Shown: in pieces, positions 23,819 through 29,862 of the stretch
Numbering within the stretch: position 1 is the stretch's first letter
Layout: the number at the start of each line of letters is the position of its first letter
DNA from: an uncultured Eubacteriales bacterium
GTDB taxonomy: Bacteria; Bacillota; Clostridia; Christensenellales; CAG-138
DNA length: 29,862 nt
Assembly (NCBI GenBank): GCA_900543475.1
Contig: UQRU01000015.1
Coordinates: 1-29,862, forward strand
Direction: 5' to 3'
Translations under genes and position numbers: made by a program
The notes under the pieces: generated by a model
What the model was told of the DNA's origin: nothing
Seen by the model: the letters and a program-made list of their open reading frames with translations, nothing else
Databases searched by the model: none

Positions 23819-23840
23819 CTATAGAACAGCCCATCCCCCC

Positions 23841-23869
23841 TTGCCAAGGGGAGTAAGATCCGCTATACT
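23841..23869 (+). promoter_or_regulatory. Promoter of bioY-birA
   Basis: TTGCCA (23841-23846), 17-bp spacer, TATACT (23864-23869), 41 bp before the bioY start. Confidence 0.8.
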
Positions 23870-23871
23870 AA

Positions 23872-23904
23872 TTAACAACCAATATTATGAAATGAGGTTT
23901 ACAA
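23872..23904. promoter_or_regulatory. BirA operator (biotin-responsive)
   Basis: Half-sites TTAACAACC (23872-23880) and GGTTTACAA (23896-23904) are separated by 15 bp. The known BirA site is TTGTnAACC-N14-16-GGTTnACAA; the right half matches fully and the left half 6 of 9. It begins 2 bp after the -10 box and covers the transcription start, so BirA loaded with biotinyl-AMP would repress bioY and its own gene. Confidence 0.8.
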
Positions 23905-23910
23905 TATAGT

Positions 23911-24444
23911 ATGCGGTTCTCCACTCGTAGCCTGATGCTTTGCGCGTTGTTTGCGGCGCTGATGGGGGTTTGCTCCCAGCTGTCCATTCCGTTGCCCATG
24001 GTGCCCATCAACCTGGCGTTGCTGGCGGCGCTTTTAGGCGGGGCGCTGTTGGGGCCAAAGCTGGGGGCGGCAGCCATTGGGGTATACGTTCTGGTGGGCT
24101 TGCTGGGCGTGCCGGTATTCGCCTCCTTTGGCGCAGGGCCGGGGACGTTGTTTGGAAAGACCGGCGGGTATATAATAGGATATGTGCTGGCAGCCTTTTT
24201 GACCGGGCTGTTGACCATATGGCGGAAGAACTATGGTTGGACATGCTTGGCCATGGTGGCGGGCACATTGGCCTGCTATCTGTTTGGTACGGCCTGGTTC
24301 ATGCAGGTGACCGGCATGGGATTGTGGCTTAGCTTGACCTACTGTGTGTTGCCATTCCTGCCGGGGGATGGGCTGAAGATCTTAGCTGCGGCATGGCTTA
24401 GCGGCCGGCTGCGGCCCCATGTGGAGGAGATGTTGACAAGATGA
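23911..24444 (+). CDS. bioY: Biotin transporter S-component
   Basis: An integral membrane protein of 177 residues, the substrate-binding component of an ECF-type biotin importer. About six hydrophobic helices are visible. The family features are the N-terminal LCALFAALMGVCSQL helix, PLPMVPINLALLAALL, the GGALLGPKLGA segment and the glycine-rich FGAGPGTLFGKTGGYIIG region. No EcfA or EcfT genes are nearby, so it must share them or act alone. The ATG at 23911 has only a modest GAGG upstream. Its stop overlaps birA by 4 bp (ATGA), and the pair lies behind a BirA operator. Confidence 0.93.
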   Translation: MRFSTRSLMLCALFAALMGVCSQLSIPLPMVPINLALLAALLGGALLGPKLGAAAIGVYVLVGLLGVPVFASFGAGPGTLFGKTGGYIIGYVLAAFLTGLLTIWRKNYGWTCLAMVAGTLACYLFGTAWFMQVTGMGLWLSLTYCVLPFLPGDGLKILAAAWLSGRLRPHVEEMLTR

Positions 24445-25412
24445 ACACCAAGGCGCGGGTCCTTGCCATATTGGAGGAAAACCGGGGGACGGTTGTTTCC
24501 GGGCAGGCGTTGGCCCAGGCGGCGGGGGTATCCCGCACGGCGGTATGGAAGGCCATGGAGCAGCTCAGGCAGGATGGCCATAGCATCCAAGGCGCCACCA
24601 ACCGGGGATATATGCTGGCGGCGGATAGCGGGGTGCTGTGCCGGGAAACCGTGCTGCCCTACATGAAGGCCCAGGTGGCGTTGGTGACCCCGGGGGCGGT
24701 GGATTCCACCAACAACGTGGCCAAGCAGCTGGCCCAGCAAGGGGCGCCCCATGGCACGGTTGTGCTCAGCCATAAGCAGACCGCGGGCCGGGGCCGGATG
24801 GGCCGCCGGTTTGAGAGCCCGGAGGGGGGCATTTATGTGAGCATCCTGCTGCGTCCCCAGCTGCCCGCCCAGGAAGGGGTACGGCTGACCTTGGGGGCTT
24901 GCGTAGGGGTTTGCAGGGCCATGGAGCAGGCGGACGGGCTGCAAGGCCAGATCAAGTGGGTCAACGACGTGTATCTGGAGGGGAAAAAGGTTTGCGGTAT
25001 CCTCACCGAGGCGGCCACCAGCGTGGAAAACGGGATGCTGGAGTATGTGATCGTAGGGGTGGGGGTGAACTATATGGAGCCGCCGGAGGGGTTCCCGCCG
25101 GCGCTAAAGGATATTGCCGGGAGCCTGTATGGCCCCCACCGCGCCCCGCCCTTGCCCCGGAACCGCATGGCCGCCCTGCTGATCGACCAGCTGATGGATT
25201 GCCTGGAGCGGCCGCTGGATGCAGATATCTTGGAAGAATACCGGCAACGGAGTTTGGTGGTTGGAAAAGCGGTATTGGTGCTGCGGGGGGAATCCCAGCG
25301 GCCGGCCCTGGCGGAGGCCATCCTGGCGGACGGCAGCCTGCGGGTGCGGTATCCCGACGGCAGCCGGGAGGACCTTTGCAGCGGCGAGGTTTCCATACGG
25401 CCCCGGGGATAG
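24441..25412 (+). CDS. birA: Biotin-[acetyl-CoA-carboxylase] ligase and biotin repressor
   Basis: The bifunctional (group II) BirA, 323 residues. An N-terminal winged helix (about 1-62, SGQALAQAAGVSRTAVWKAM) binds DNA, a central ligase domain follows, and a C-terminal SH3-like domain lies at about 270-323. The biotinyl-AMP loop GRGRMGR is at 116-122 and the catalytic lysine region KWVND at 172-176, followed by KVCGILTE. It attaches biotin to carrier proteins and, when biotin is plentiful, should repress its own operon through the site at 23872-23904. It is coupled to bioY by a 4-bp overlap. Confidence 0.95.
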   Translation: MNTKARVLAILEENRGTVVSGQALAQAAGVSRTAVWKAMEQLRQDGHSIQGATNRGYMLAADSGVLCRETVLPYMKAQVALVTPGAVDSTNNVAKQLAQQGAPHGTVVLSHKQTAGRGRMGRRFESPEGGIYVSILLRPQLPAQEGVRLTLGACVGVCRAMEQADGLQGQIKWVNDVYLEGKKVCGILTEAATSVENGMLEYVIVGVGVNYMEPPEGFPPALKDIAGSLYGPHRAPPLPRNRMAALLIDQLMDCLERPLDADILEEYRQRSLVVGKAVLVLRGESQRPALAEAILADGSLRVRYPDGSREDLCSGEVSIRPRG

Positions 25413-25456
25413 GCGCCGAAGGGGCGATTCGGCCCGACGTGGCCGGCGTATTGGCG

Positions 25457-25490
25457 GGAGGCCCTAGCGGGGGCCTTCCTGTTTGTTTGT
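25457..25490 (+). terminator. Probable terminator of bioY-birA
   Basis: GGAGGCCC and GGGCCTTCC form a stem with one bulge, followed by TGTTTGTTTG. It lies 45 bp after the birA stop. Confidence 0.65.
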
Positions 25491-25563
25491 GGAGGCATTA
25501 AGCAGGGTTTGCCATAAGCCTTGCAATTCTTACACTACTTTTTTTTACAAGGGTGTGATAAAA

Positions 25564-25569
25564 TATAAT
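25564..25569 (+). promoter_or_regulatory. -10 box of the symporter promoter
   Basis: TATAAT sits in an A/T-rich stretch. The -35 region is a T-run (TTTTTTTTACA, about 25541-25549) without a good hexamer at 17 bp. The leader of about 70 nt contains a CATCATCATC stutter and AAAGGAG before the gene. Confidence 0.6.
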
Positions 25570-25646
25570 AACATTCCATTCACTTGGCCGGTTACGGCCA
25601 GGGGATGGGCCATTATCATCATCATCTGTAAAGGAGCGTAAAACGA

Positions 25647-26906
25647 ATGGAAACCAAAAAAGCATCCCTCTGGAAAAGCTATCGCTTCCCGCTGTTGCTC
25701 ATCGGCTCCATTGTTGTTGGCTGCCTGCTGGGCTGGGCTATGGGGGAGAAGGCCACGGTCCTTAAACCCTTTGGCCAGGTCTTTCTAAACCTGATGTTTA
25801 CCGTGGTGGTGCCCCTGGTGTTCACCAGCGTGGTCACTGCCGTGGGCTCCATGGTGAACCTGAAACGCCTGGGTAAGATCCTGGGCAATATGCTGCTGGT
25901 GTTTGTGGCCACCGGCATCATCGCCGGCATCATTATCATCGCCGTGGTGAATATTTGGCCCCCGGCCCAGAATGTTTCCTTGGATATGTCTGGGGATGGC
26001 GGCTTTGAAGAGGTGGTTTTGGCGGACGCCATTGTAAACGGCATCACCGTTAACGATTTCTCCGGCCTCCTTTCCCGGAATAATATGCTGCCCCTGATCA
26101 TTTTCTCCATCCTCTTCGGCATCGGCCTGAGTATGTGCGGCGGCCAGGATAGCGCCGTGGGTAAGGTCATCGCTAACCTGAACGATATCATGATGAAGCT
26201 GGTGAAGATCATCATGTATTATGCCCCCATCGGCCTGGCCGCCTATTTCGCCAGCCTGGTGGGCGAGTTCGGACCCCAGCTCCTGGGAGACTATGCCCGG
26301 GCCATGGTCATTTACTATCCCATTTGTTTCCTGTACCTATTTATCATGTTCCCCTTGTACGCCTATTTTGCCGGCGGCAAGCTGGGCGTAAGGCGCATGT
26401 TCTCCAACATCGCCGCTCCCGCTCTCACGTCCTTTGCCACCGGTAGCTCCATCGCCACCATCCCCGTTAACCTGGAAGCCTGCGAAAAAATCGGCGTCAA
26501 ACGGGATGTGAGCGAGATCGTGGTGCCCATCGGCGCCACCATGCATATGGACGGTTCCGTGCTTTCCGCCATTTTGAAGATCTCCTTCCTGTTCGGCATC
26601 TTCAACATGGAGTTCACCGGCATCGGCACCTATCTTACCGCCATCTGCGTGGCTGTGCTTTCCGGCGTGGCCATGAGCGGTATCCCTGGCGGCGGCCTCA
26701 TCGGCGAAATGCTCATCGTCAGCCTCTACGGCTTCCCCCCCGAAGCCTTCCCCATTATCGCCATGATCGGCTTCCTGGTGGACCCCCCTGCTACCATGAT
26801 CAACTCCAGCGGCGATACCATTGCCGGCATGTTGGTCACCCGCATCGTGGAGGGCAAGGGCTGGATGGAAAAACGCCAGGCAGCACAGGACCCCATATCC
26901 CAATAA
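25647..26906 (+). CDS. Sodium-coupled symporter of the DAACS family
   Basis: A GltP/SstT-like transporter of 419 residues with the family's eight helices and two hairpin loops. The HP1 serine-rich tip reads TSFATGSSIAT (261-271). The helix-7 motif is ATMHMDGS (298-304) where glutamate transporters have NMDGT. HP2 reads GIPGGG (345-350). In helix 8 the sodium-site residues N386 and D390 (NSSGD) and the amino-group ligand D379 are kept. The position of the arginine that binds the side-chain carboxylate in GltPh (R397) is Ala382. The cargo is therefore probably not aspartate or glutamate. It is a single-gene unit with its own promoter and terminator. Confidence 0.9.
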   Translation: METKKASLWKSYRFPLLLIGSIVVGCLLGWAMGEKATVLKPFGQVFLNLMFTVVVPLVFTSVVTAVGSMVNLKRLGKILGNMLLVFVATGIIAGIIIIAVVNIWPPAQNVSLDMSGDGGFEEVVLADAIVNGITVNDFSGLLSRNNMLPLIIFSILFGIGLSMCGGQDSAVGKVIANLNDIMMKLVKIIMYYAPIGLAAYFASLVGEFGPQLLGDYARAMVIYYPICFLYLFIMFPLYAYFAGGKLGVRRMFSNIAAPALTSFATGSSIATIPVNLEACEKIGVKRDVSEIVVPIGATMHMDGSVLSAILKISFLFGIFNMEFTGIGTYLTAICVAVLSGVAMSGIPGGGLIGEMLIVSLYGFPPEAFPIIAMIGFLVDPPATMINSSGDTIAGMLVTRIVEGKGWMEKRQAAQDPISQ

Positions 26907-26925
26907 CCCGATTCCTCCCCTTTGG

Positions 26926-26952
26926 AAAAAAGTGGCTCCGGCCACTTTTTTT
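26926..26952 (+). terminator. Intrinsic terminator after the symporter
   Basis: AAAAAAGTGGC (26926-26936) pairs with GCCACTTTTTT (26941-26951) around TCCG, with a long T-run. Confidence 0.92.
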
Positions 26953-26976
26953 CTTGCAAAAGCGTGGCCAAGGGGC

Positions 26977-27006
26977 TTGCTTTCCCGCTGCAAAACGGGT
27001 TACAAT
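26977..27006 (+). promoter_or_regulatory. Promoter of the mgtE unit
   Basis: TTGCTT (26977-26982), 18-bp spacer, TACAAT (27001-27006). The transcript would begin near 27013 and carry a leader of about 150 nt that includes the small ORF at 27059. Confidence 0.7.
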
Positions 27007-27058
27007 AAATACGTATGGCAAGGTGAAACTTGCCGATTCTTTGAGAAAGGAGAACTTC

Positions 27059-27148
27059 ATGGACGCCGGACCATGTGGCAGTAGTCGCCACAAAGCTTTT
27101 AATTTCATATGGGAACGGCGTACCCCGATCTTGGCACGCCGTTCGTAA
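27059..27148 (+). CDS. 29-residue leader peptide upstream of mgtE
   Basis: A short ORF starts 6 bp after the strong ribosome binding site AAAGGAG (27046-27052). Its peptide begins MDAGPCG, contains FIWERRTP and ends ILARRS. Its TAA stop (27146-27148) runs directly into the mgtE ribosome binding site (AAAGGAG, 27147-27153), so ribosomes ending here are placed to affect mgtE initiation. The last codons lie in a 9-bp hairpin. The acidic and proline-containing start recalls the Mg2+-sensing leader peptide MgtL of Salmonella, where such residues destabilise ribosomes at low Mg2+; no sequence homology is claimed. That it is a regulator of mgtE is inference, but the start signal and position are clear. 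Confidence 0.6.
   Translation: MDAGPCGSSRHKAFNFIWERRTPILARRS
27113..27144 (+). promoter_or_regulatory. Hairpin in front of the mgtE ribosome binding site
   Basis: GAACGGCGT (27113-27121) pairs perfectly with ACGCCGTTC (27136-27144), ending 2 bp before the mgtE ribosome binding site. The same GGCGT can instead pair with ACGCC at 27063-27067, near the start of the leader ORF, so two exclusive folds are possible. It lacks a T-run directly after the stem. Confidence 0.6.
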
Positions 27149-27164
27149 AGGAGACGTGTTTTTT

Positions 27165-28502
27165 ATGATCGAACAAGTTCTTCAGTACCTGCGGGAACGC
27201 AAATATGCCCAGGTAAAGGCCGCTGCCTTGAACATGCACTATGCGGATATCGCAGAGGTCTTTGCCCGCTTGGACGATGATGGCGACCGGGAAAGCGCCC
27301 TGCTTTTCTTCCGCCTGCTGCCCAAGGAGCTGGCTGCCGAAACCTTCGCCTACATGGAGCCGGATGTGCAGGAGCATATCCTTAGCGCCATCACCGACCG
27401 GGAGCTCCGCTTCATCCTGGACGACCTCTATCTGGACGACTATGTGGACCTGGTGGAGGAGATGCCCGCCAACGTGGTCAAGCGCGTGCTGCGCAACTCC
27501 AGCGGCGAAAACCGTAAGCTGATCAACCAGTACCTCCAATATCCCGAGGACTCGGCTGGCAGCATCATGACCAATGAGTACGTCTATTTCAAGCAGAGCC
27601 TTACCGTGCGCCAGGCCATTGAAAATATCCGCAAAACCGGCATCGATAAGGAAACCATCAATACCTGCTATGTGATAGACAACGAGCACCATCTGGATGG
27701 GGTGGTGGGCCTAAGGGAGCTCATCCTGGCGGACCCGGATACCGTGGTTGGGGATATCATGCGCACCCACATCATCTGCGTCCATACCCATGACGACCAG
27801 GAAGAGGTCGCCTTGATGTTTTCCAAATATGATATGCTTTCCATGCCCGTGGTGGATAACGAAAATCGCTTGGTGGGCATCATCACCATCGATGACGTGA
27901 TCGACGTTATGGCCGATGAAGCCACCGAGGATATGGAAAAAATGGCCGCCATTACCCCCAGCGATAAGCCCTATCTGCGCACCGGGGTCTTTGAAACCTG
28001 GAAAAGCCGTATCCCTTGGCTGCTCCTGCTCATGGTTTCCGCTACCTTTACCAGCATGATCCTCCTCCGCTTTGAGCAGGCCCTCTCTACCGCCCTCATC
28101 GCCTTTATTCCCATGCTCATGGATACCGGCGGTAACTCCGGCAGCCAAAGCTCCGTTACCATCGTCCGCAGCATCTCCCTAGGCGATGTGGAGTTCCGCG
28201 ACCTCCCCCGGGTCCTTTGGAAGGAGATCCGCGTGGCCCTGCTGTGCGGCATTACCCTGGCTGTATGCAACTTCGCAAAACTCCTCTTCTTCGACCGGGT
28301 GGGCGTGCCTGTGGCTACGGTGGTGTGCTGTACCCTGATTTGCACCGTCCTCTTCGCCAAAATCGTGGGCTGCGCCCTGCCCATGCTGGCCAAACGCCTG
28401 GGCTTCGACCCCGCCGTCATGGCCAGCCCCTTTATCACCACCATTGTGGACGCCGCCTCTTTGCTTATTTACGTGCGCATCTCCATGGCCCTGCTGGTGT
28501 AA
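27165..28502 (+). CDS. mgtE: Magnesium transporter MgtE
   Basis: A Mg2+ channel of 445 residues with the complete family layout. The N-terminal helical domain is at about 1-125, two CBS domains at about 130-255, and a connecting plug helix follows (ATEDMEKMAAI). Five membrane helices lie from about 285. The signature PMLMDTGGNSGSQ is intact, and D429 in ITTIVDAAS corresponds to the pore aspartate of Thermus MgtE (D432). The cytosolic domains close the pore when cell Mg2+ is high. The start is the ATG at 27165, 11 bp after AAAGGAG; the upstream in-frame extension overlaps the leader ORF and is rejected. A strong terminator follows. Confidence 0.95.
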   Translation: MIEQVLQYLRERKYAQVKAAALNMHYADIAEVFARLDDDGDRESALLFFRLLPKELAAETFAYMEPDVQEHILSAITDRELRFILDDLYLDDYVDLVEEMPANVVKRVLRNSSGENRKLINQYLQYPEDSAGSIMTNEYVYFKQSLTVRQAIENIRKTGIDKETINTCYVIDNEHHLDGVVGLRELILADPDTVVGDIMRTHIICVHTHDDQEEVALMFSKYDMLSMPVVDNENRLVGIITIDDVIDVMADEATEDMEKMAAITPSDKPYLRTGVFETWKSRIPWLLLLMVSATFTSMILLRFEQALSTALIAFIPMLMDTGGNSGSQSSVTIVRSISLGDVEFRDLPRVLWKEIRVALLCGITLAVCNFAKLLFFDRVGVPVATVVCCTLICTVLFAKIVGCALPMLAKRLGFDPAVMASPFITTIVDAASLLIYVRISMALLV

Positions 28503-28520
28503 GCATCCCTTGTTCCTTTG

Positions 28521-28544
28521 CCGCCTTCGGGCGGCTTTTTTTTG
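28521..28544 (+). terminator. Intrinsic terminator of mgtE
   Basis: GCCGCC-TTCG-GGCGGC (28521-28536) is followed by eight T. Confidence 0.95.
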
Positions 28545-28724
28545 CGCTTGCCCTGGGTCTTTCGGAGGGGCTGTAGCCGCACCCCCCTTCCATCCCTTCT
28601 TTCTTTTTTTAAGAAGGAATATGGTTCCGCCCCCCCTCCCGCAAACGCCTGCCCCCGCCCCTTGGTACATATAGAAACAAACGTTCTATTTTGTGCAGGC
28701 CCAGCCTTTTTTCCGGCAAAGGAA
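28545..28724. other. Non-coding gap downstream of mgtE
   Basis: A C- and T-rich stretch with poly-C and poly-T runs. I see no gene, promoter or stable structure that I can support. Confidence 0.5.
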
Positions 28725-28748
28725 AAAGCCCCCGAATCCGGGGGCTTT
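28725..28748. terminator. Bidirectional terminator, likely serving the surface-protein gene
   Basis: AAAGCCCCCG and CGGGGGCTTT form a perfect 10-bp stem around AATC. On the minus strand it is followed by TTTTTCC, which suits the gene ending at 28866. Confidence 0.75.
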
Positions 28749-28826
28749 CCCTTGCGAAAAAAACTGCACTTGCAACAGCTTTTCTGAAAGGATGCTAAAA
28801 CCGTGAGCCCGATGTGGTTTGTTTTT

Positions 28827-28848
28827 CCGGGGCGGCGAACCGCCCCGG
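28827..28848. repeat. GC hairpin after the surface-protein gene
   Basis: CCGGGGCGG and CCGCCCCGG form a 9-bp stem with a CGAA tetraloop, 17 bp beyond the stop codon on the minus strand. There is no T-run on the minus strand, so it is more likely an RNA 3'-end structure than a terminator. Confidence 0.6.
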
Positions 28849-28865
28849 CTTACAGGTGCGTGTAA

Positions 28866-29862
28866 TTACGCGTTGACCTTCCGTACGGCCACGGCAGCGG
28901 CAACCACGGCAACCATGATCATGGCGAAGCCGATCACGCTGGCGTTGTCACCGGTCTTGGGGATGGACACGGTGGGGTCAAGGATGATGGGGGTGCTGTT
29001 GGCCTTCCAGGTGATGGAATCGGATACCTTGTTGGCAAAGCCGAAGGCAGTCCGCATGTTGCTGTCGGTGAAGTAAACCTCACGAGCCGCAACCGCATCG
29101 CGGAAGGTCTTGGAGTTGCCCTCGTCCAGCCAAGCCATCAGATTGGTAATAGCCTGGGTACCAGCCCACGTCGCACCGGCATACTCGGCGTTGAGAGCGC
29201 CGCCATTGTAGGCTTTGAGCTCGTCCTTGCTGCCGAGCACATCCAGAGCGAGGTCGCTGCCACCCAAGGGGATAACGGCGATCAGCTTGCCCTTGCCAAT
29301 GGGATGGTTGGCCTCACGGAATTCCACCACGGTGGTGCCGGCGGTACCAGCGGTGCCGATGGCCTCAGCGGTGAAAATGGGGGTTTTGCCGTTGAACTGG
29401 GTGGTATAGTCTGCAGGAGCGCCCACTTCTGTGAAGTAGACGATATTAGGATAGTTTGCAGCATCGTAATTCACAGAGAACTTCACGCCGTCGATTGTGA
29501 CCGTGCTGCCAATACCCAGCTTCTTGGCAATCTGATAAGCAATAGCATTGCCAGTCGTATCGTTATACACGTCCGTCAAATGCTCCACAGGAATCCCGGC
29601 CAGATTGTAGACCAGTTTATACTCCCCTTTAGAGTTGAAGCCACCGAAAGTGAAGTTGATCTGAGTGGGCTTGTTAACATCGCTTGCGTTGTAAACTGTT
29701 ACGGTGTTCGCGTTGAAGGTAACATCGGCGGGGACTCCAGCGGTGCCGCCTACGGTAACCTTACCGATGTCATAATTGCCAACGTTGAACCAACGGCCCA
29801 GAGGACGGTCGGAAGTAACTTCCGCATAAACCTCGGCGGTGTCGGTATCCAGGCAGTACCGG
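28866..29862 (-). CDS. C-terminal part of a sortase-anchored surface protein
   Basis: The frame is open from the TAA at 28866-28868 to the window edge, giving 331 residues; the start lies outside. A GTG at 29586-29588 is only an internal valine. The C-terminus is a cell-wall sorting signal: IPKTGD (first five residues at 28950-28964), a hydrophobic stretch of about 20 residues, and the short basic tail RKVNA. The rest is rich in Thr, Val, Asn, Ala and Gly and looks like beta-rich extracellular repeats (KLVYNLAGIP, TVTVYNASDV), with a segment resembling a cohesin/invasin-type fold only in composition. I do not recognise a named family. It is probably exported and attached to peptidoglycan by a sortase, which is not in this window. 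Confidence 0.75.
   Translation of the reverse strand, partial: RYCLDTDTAEVYAEVTSDRPLGRWFNVGNYDIGKVTVGGTAGVPADVTFNANTVTVYNASDVNKPTQINFTFGGFNSKGEYKLVYNLAGIPVEHLTDVYNDTTGNAIAYQIAKKLGIGSTVTIDGVKFSVNYDAANYPNIVYFTEVGAPADYTTQFNGKTPIFTAEAIGTAGTAGTTVVEFREANHPIGKGKLIAVIPLGGSDLALDVLGSKDELKAYNGGALNAEYAGATWAGTQAITNLMAWLDEGNSKTFRDAVAAREVYFTDSNMRTAFGFANKVSDSITWKANSTPIILDPTVSIPKTGDNASVIGFAMIMVAVVAAAVAVRKVNA

Larger units (their letters stand above)
23299..23840. repeat. Non-coding GC-rich block of hairpins and tandem repeats
   Basis: About 540 bp without a supportable gene; all open frames across it are GC-driven and low in complexity. It contains at least four long, nearly perfect hairpins (23413-23457, 23459-23499, 23576-23602, 23656-23684), several short ones and a 4 x 17-bp tandem repeat (23751-23818). 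Short words recur, notably CTACGG at 23538, 23671 and 23708. Some hairpins can end transcription of the upstream gene, but there are too many for that role alone. They look like an intergenic repeat family. Confidence 0.75.

Noticed and set aside
23211..23834. Overlapping open frames in the hairpin block
   Set aside because: They are Arg/Pro/Ala-rich, arise from GC-rich repeats without stop codons, and cross the inverted repeats.
26954..27148. 64-codon version of the mgtE leader ORF
   Set aside because: Its start lies upstream of the promoter -10 box and has no ribosome binding site; the internal ATG at 27059 has AAAGGAG at the right distance.
27013..27164. M-box (ykoK) riboswitch before mgtE
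   Set aside because: The leader is about 150 nt and lacks the conserved M-box words I know; the clear feature is a small ORF.
27075..27164. N-terminal extension of MgtE
   Set aside because: The in-frame GTG/ATG codons upstream overlap the leader ORF and hairpin, and MgtE proteins begin at the conserved helical domain that starts at 27165.
1..29862. Mobile element, prophage or genomic island
   Set aside because: No transposase, integrase, phage or conjugation gene and no flanking direct repeats at the tRNA genes were seen.

Overview
The window is a dense, GC-rich (about 60 %) bacterial chromosome segment. It has no phage, plasmid or insertion-sequence genes. The gene content points to the Bacillota, most likely class Clostridia and an Oscillospirales-like gut anaerobe. 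The clues are a BceRS/BceAB antimicrobial-peptide module, a YtrA-type GntR regulator with an ABC-2 transporter, a methionine T-box leader, a class II GalT, a BirA-type biotin operator in front of bioY-birA, and a cell-wall sorting signal of the IPKTGD type. Taxonomy is inferred from content only; no search was run.

Layout. 1-5.3 kb, plus strand: the 3' end of a helical protein (perhaps a MoxR-like ATPase), then a response regulator and histidine kinase. A promoter region with a Bce-type operator follows, then the ATPase and permease they probably control. 5.3-7.4 kb, minus strand: an autoregulated GntR/ABC-2 operon with a consensus promoter and a palindromic operator. 7.5-8.3 kb: a chloramphenicol-acetyltransferase-fold enzyme, divergent from the next operon. 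8.24-10.83 kb: consensus promoter, methionine T-box riboswitch, metY and metA. Residues of MetA predict the acetyl-CoA route, which matches MetY. 10.97-11.2 kb: tRNA-Gly(GCC) and tRNA-Lys(CTT).

11.4-22.1 kb is a galactose/glucose uptake and catabolism cluster. It holds a structured leader, the periplasmic-type binding lipoprotein MglB, the MglA ATPase, the MglC permease and a LacI-family regulator. These are followed by a GH13 alpha-glucosidase and the Leloir enzymes galK, galE and galT. The module imports the sugar, splits an alpha-glucoside, and converts galactose to UDP-sugars and glucose-1-phosphate. An iron-type alcohol dehydrogenase follows.

23.3-23.84 kb is a 540-bp non-coding block packed with long perfect hairpins and a 4 x 17-bp tandem repeat. 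Then come bioY-birA behind a BirA operator, a sodium-coupled DAACS symporter lacking the canonical substrate-binding arginine, and mgtE. mgtE is preceded by a 29-codon leader ORF whose stop codon runs into the mgtE ribosome binding site. The window ends inside a minus-strand surface protein that carries a sortase-type anchor.

The most promising undescribed element is the mgtE leader peptide (27059-27148), which looks like a Mg2+-responsive translational leader. Next are the hairpin/tandem-repeat block at 23.3-23.8 kb and the terminators placed directly in front of two start codons.
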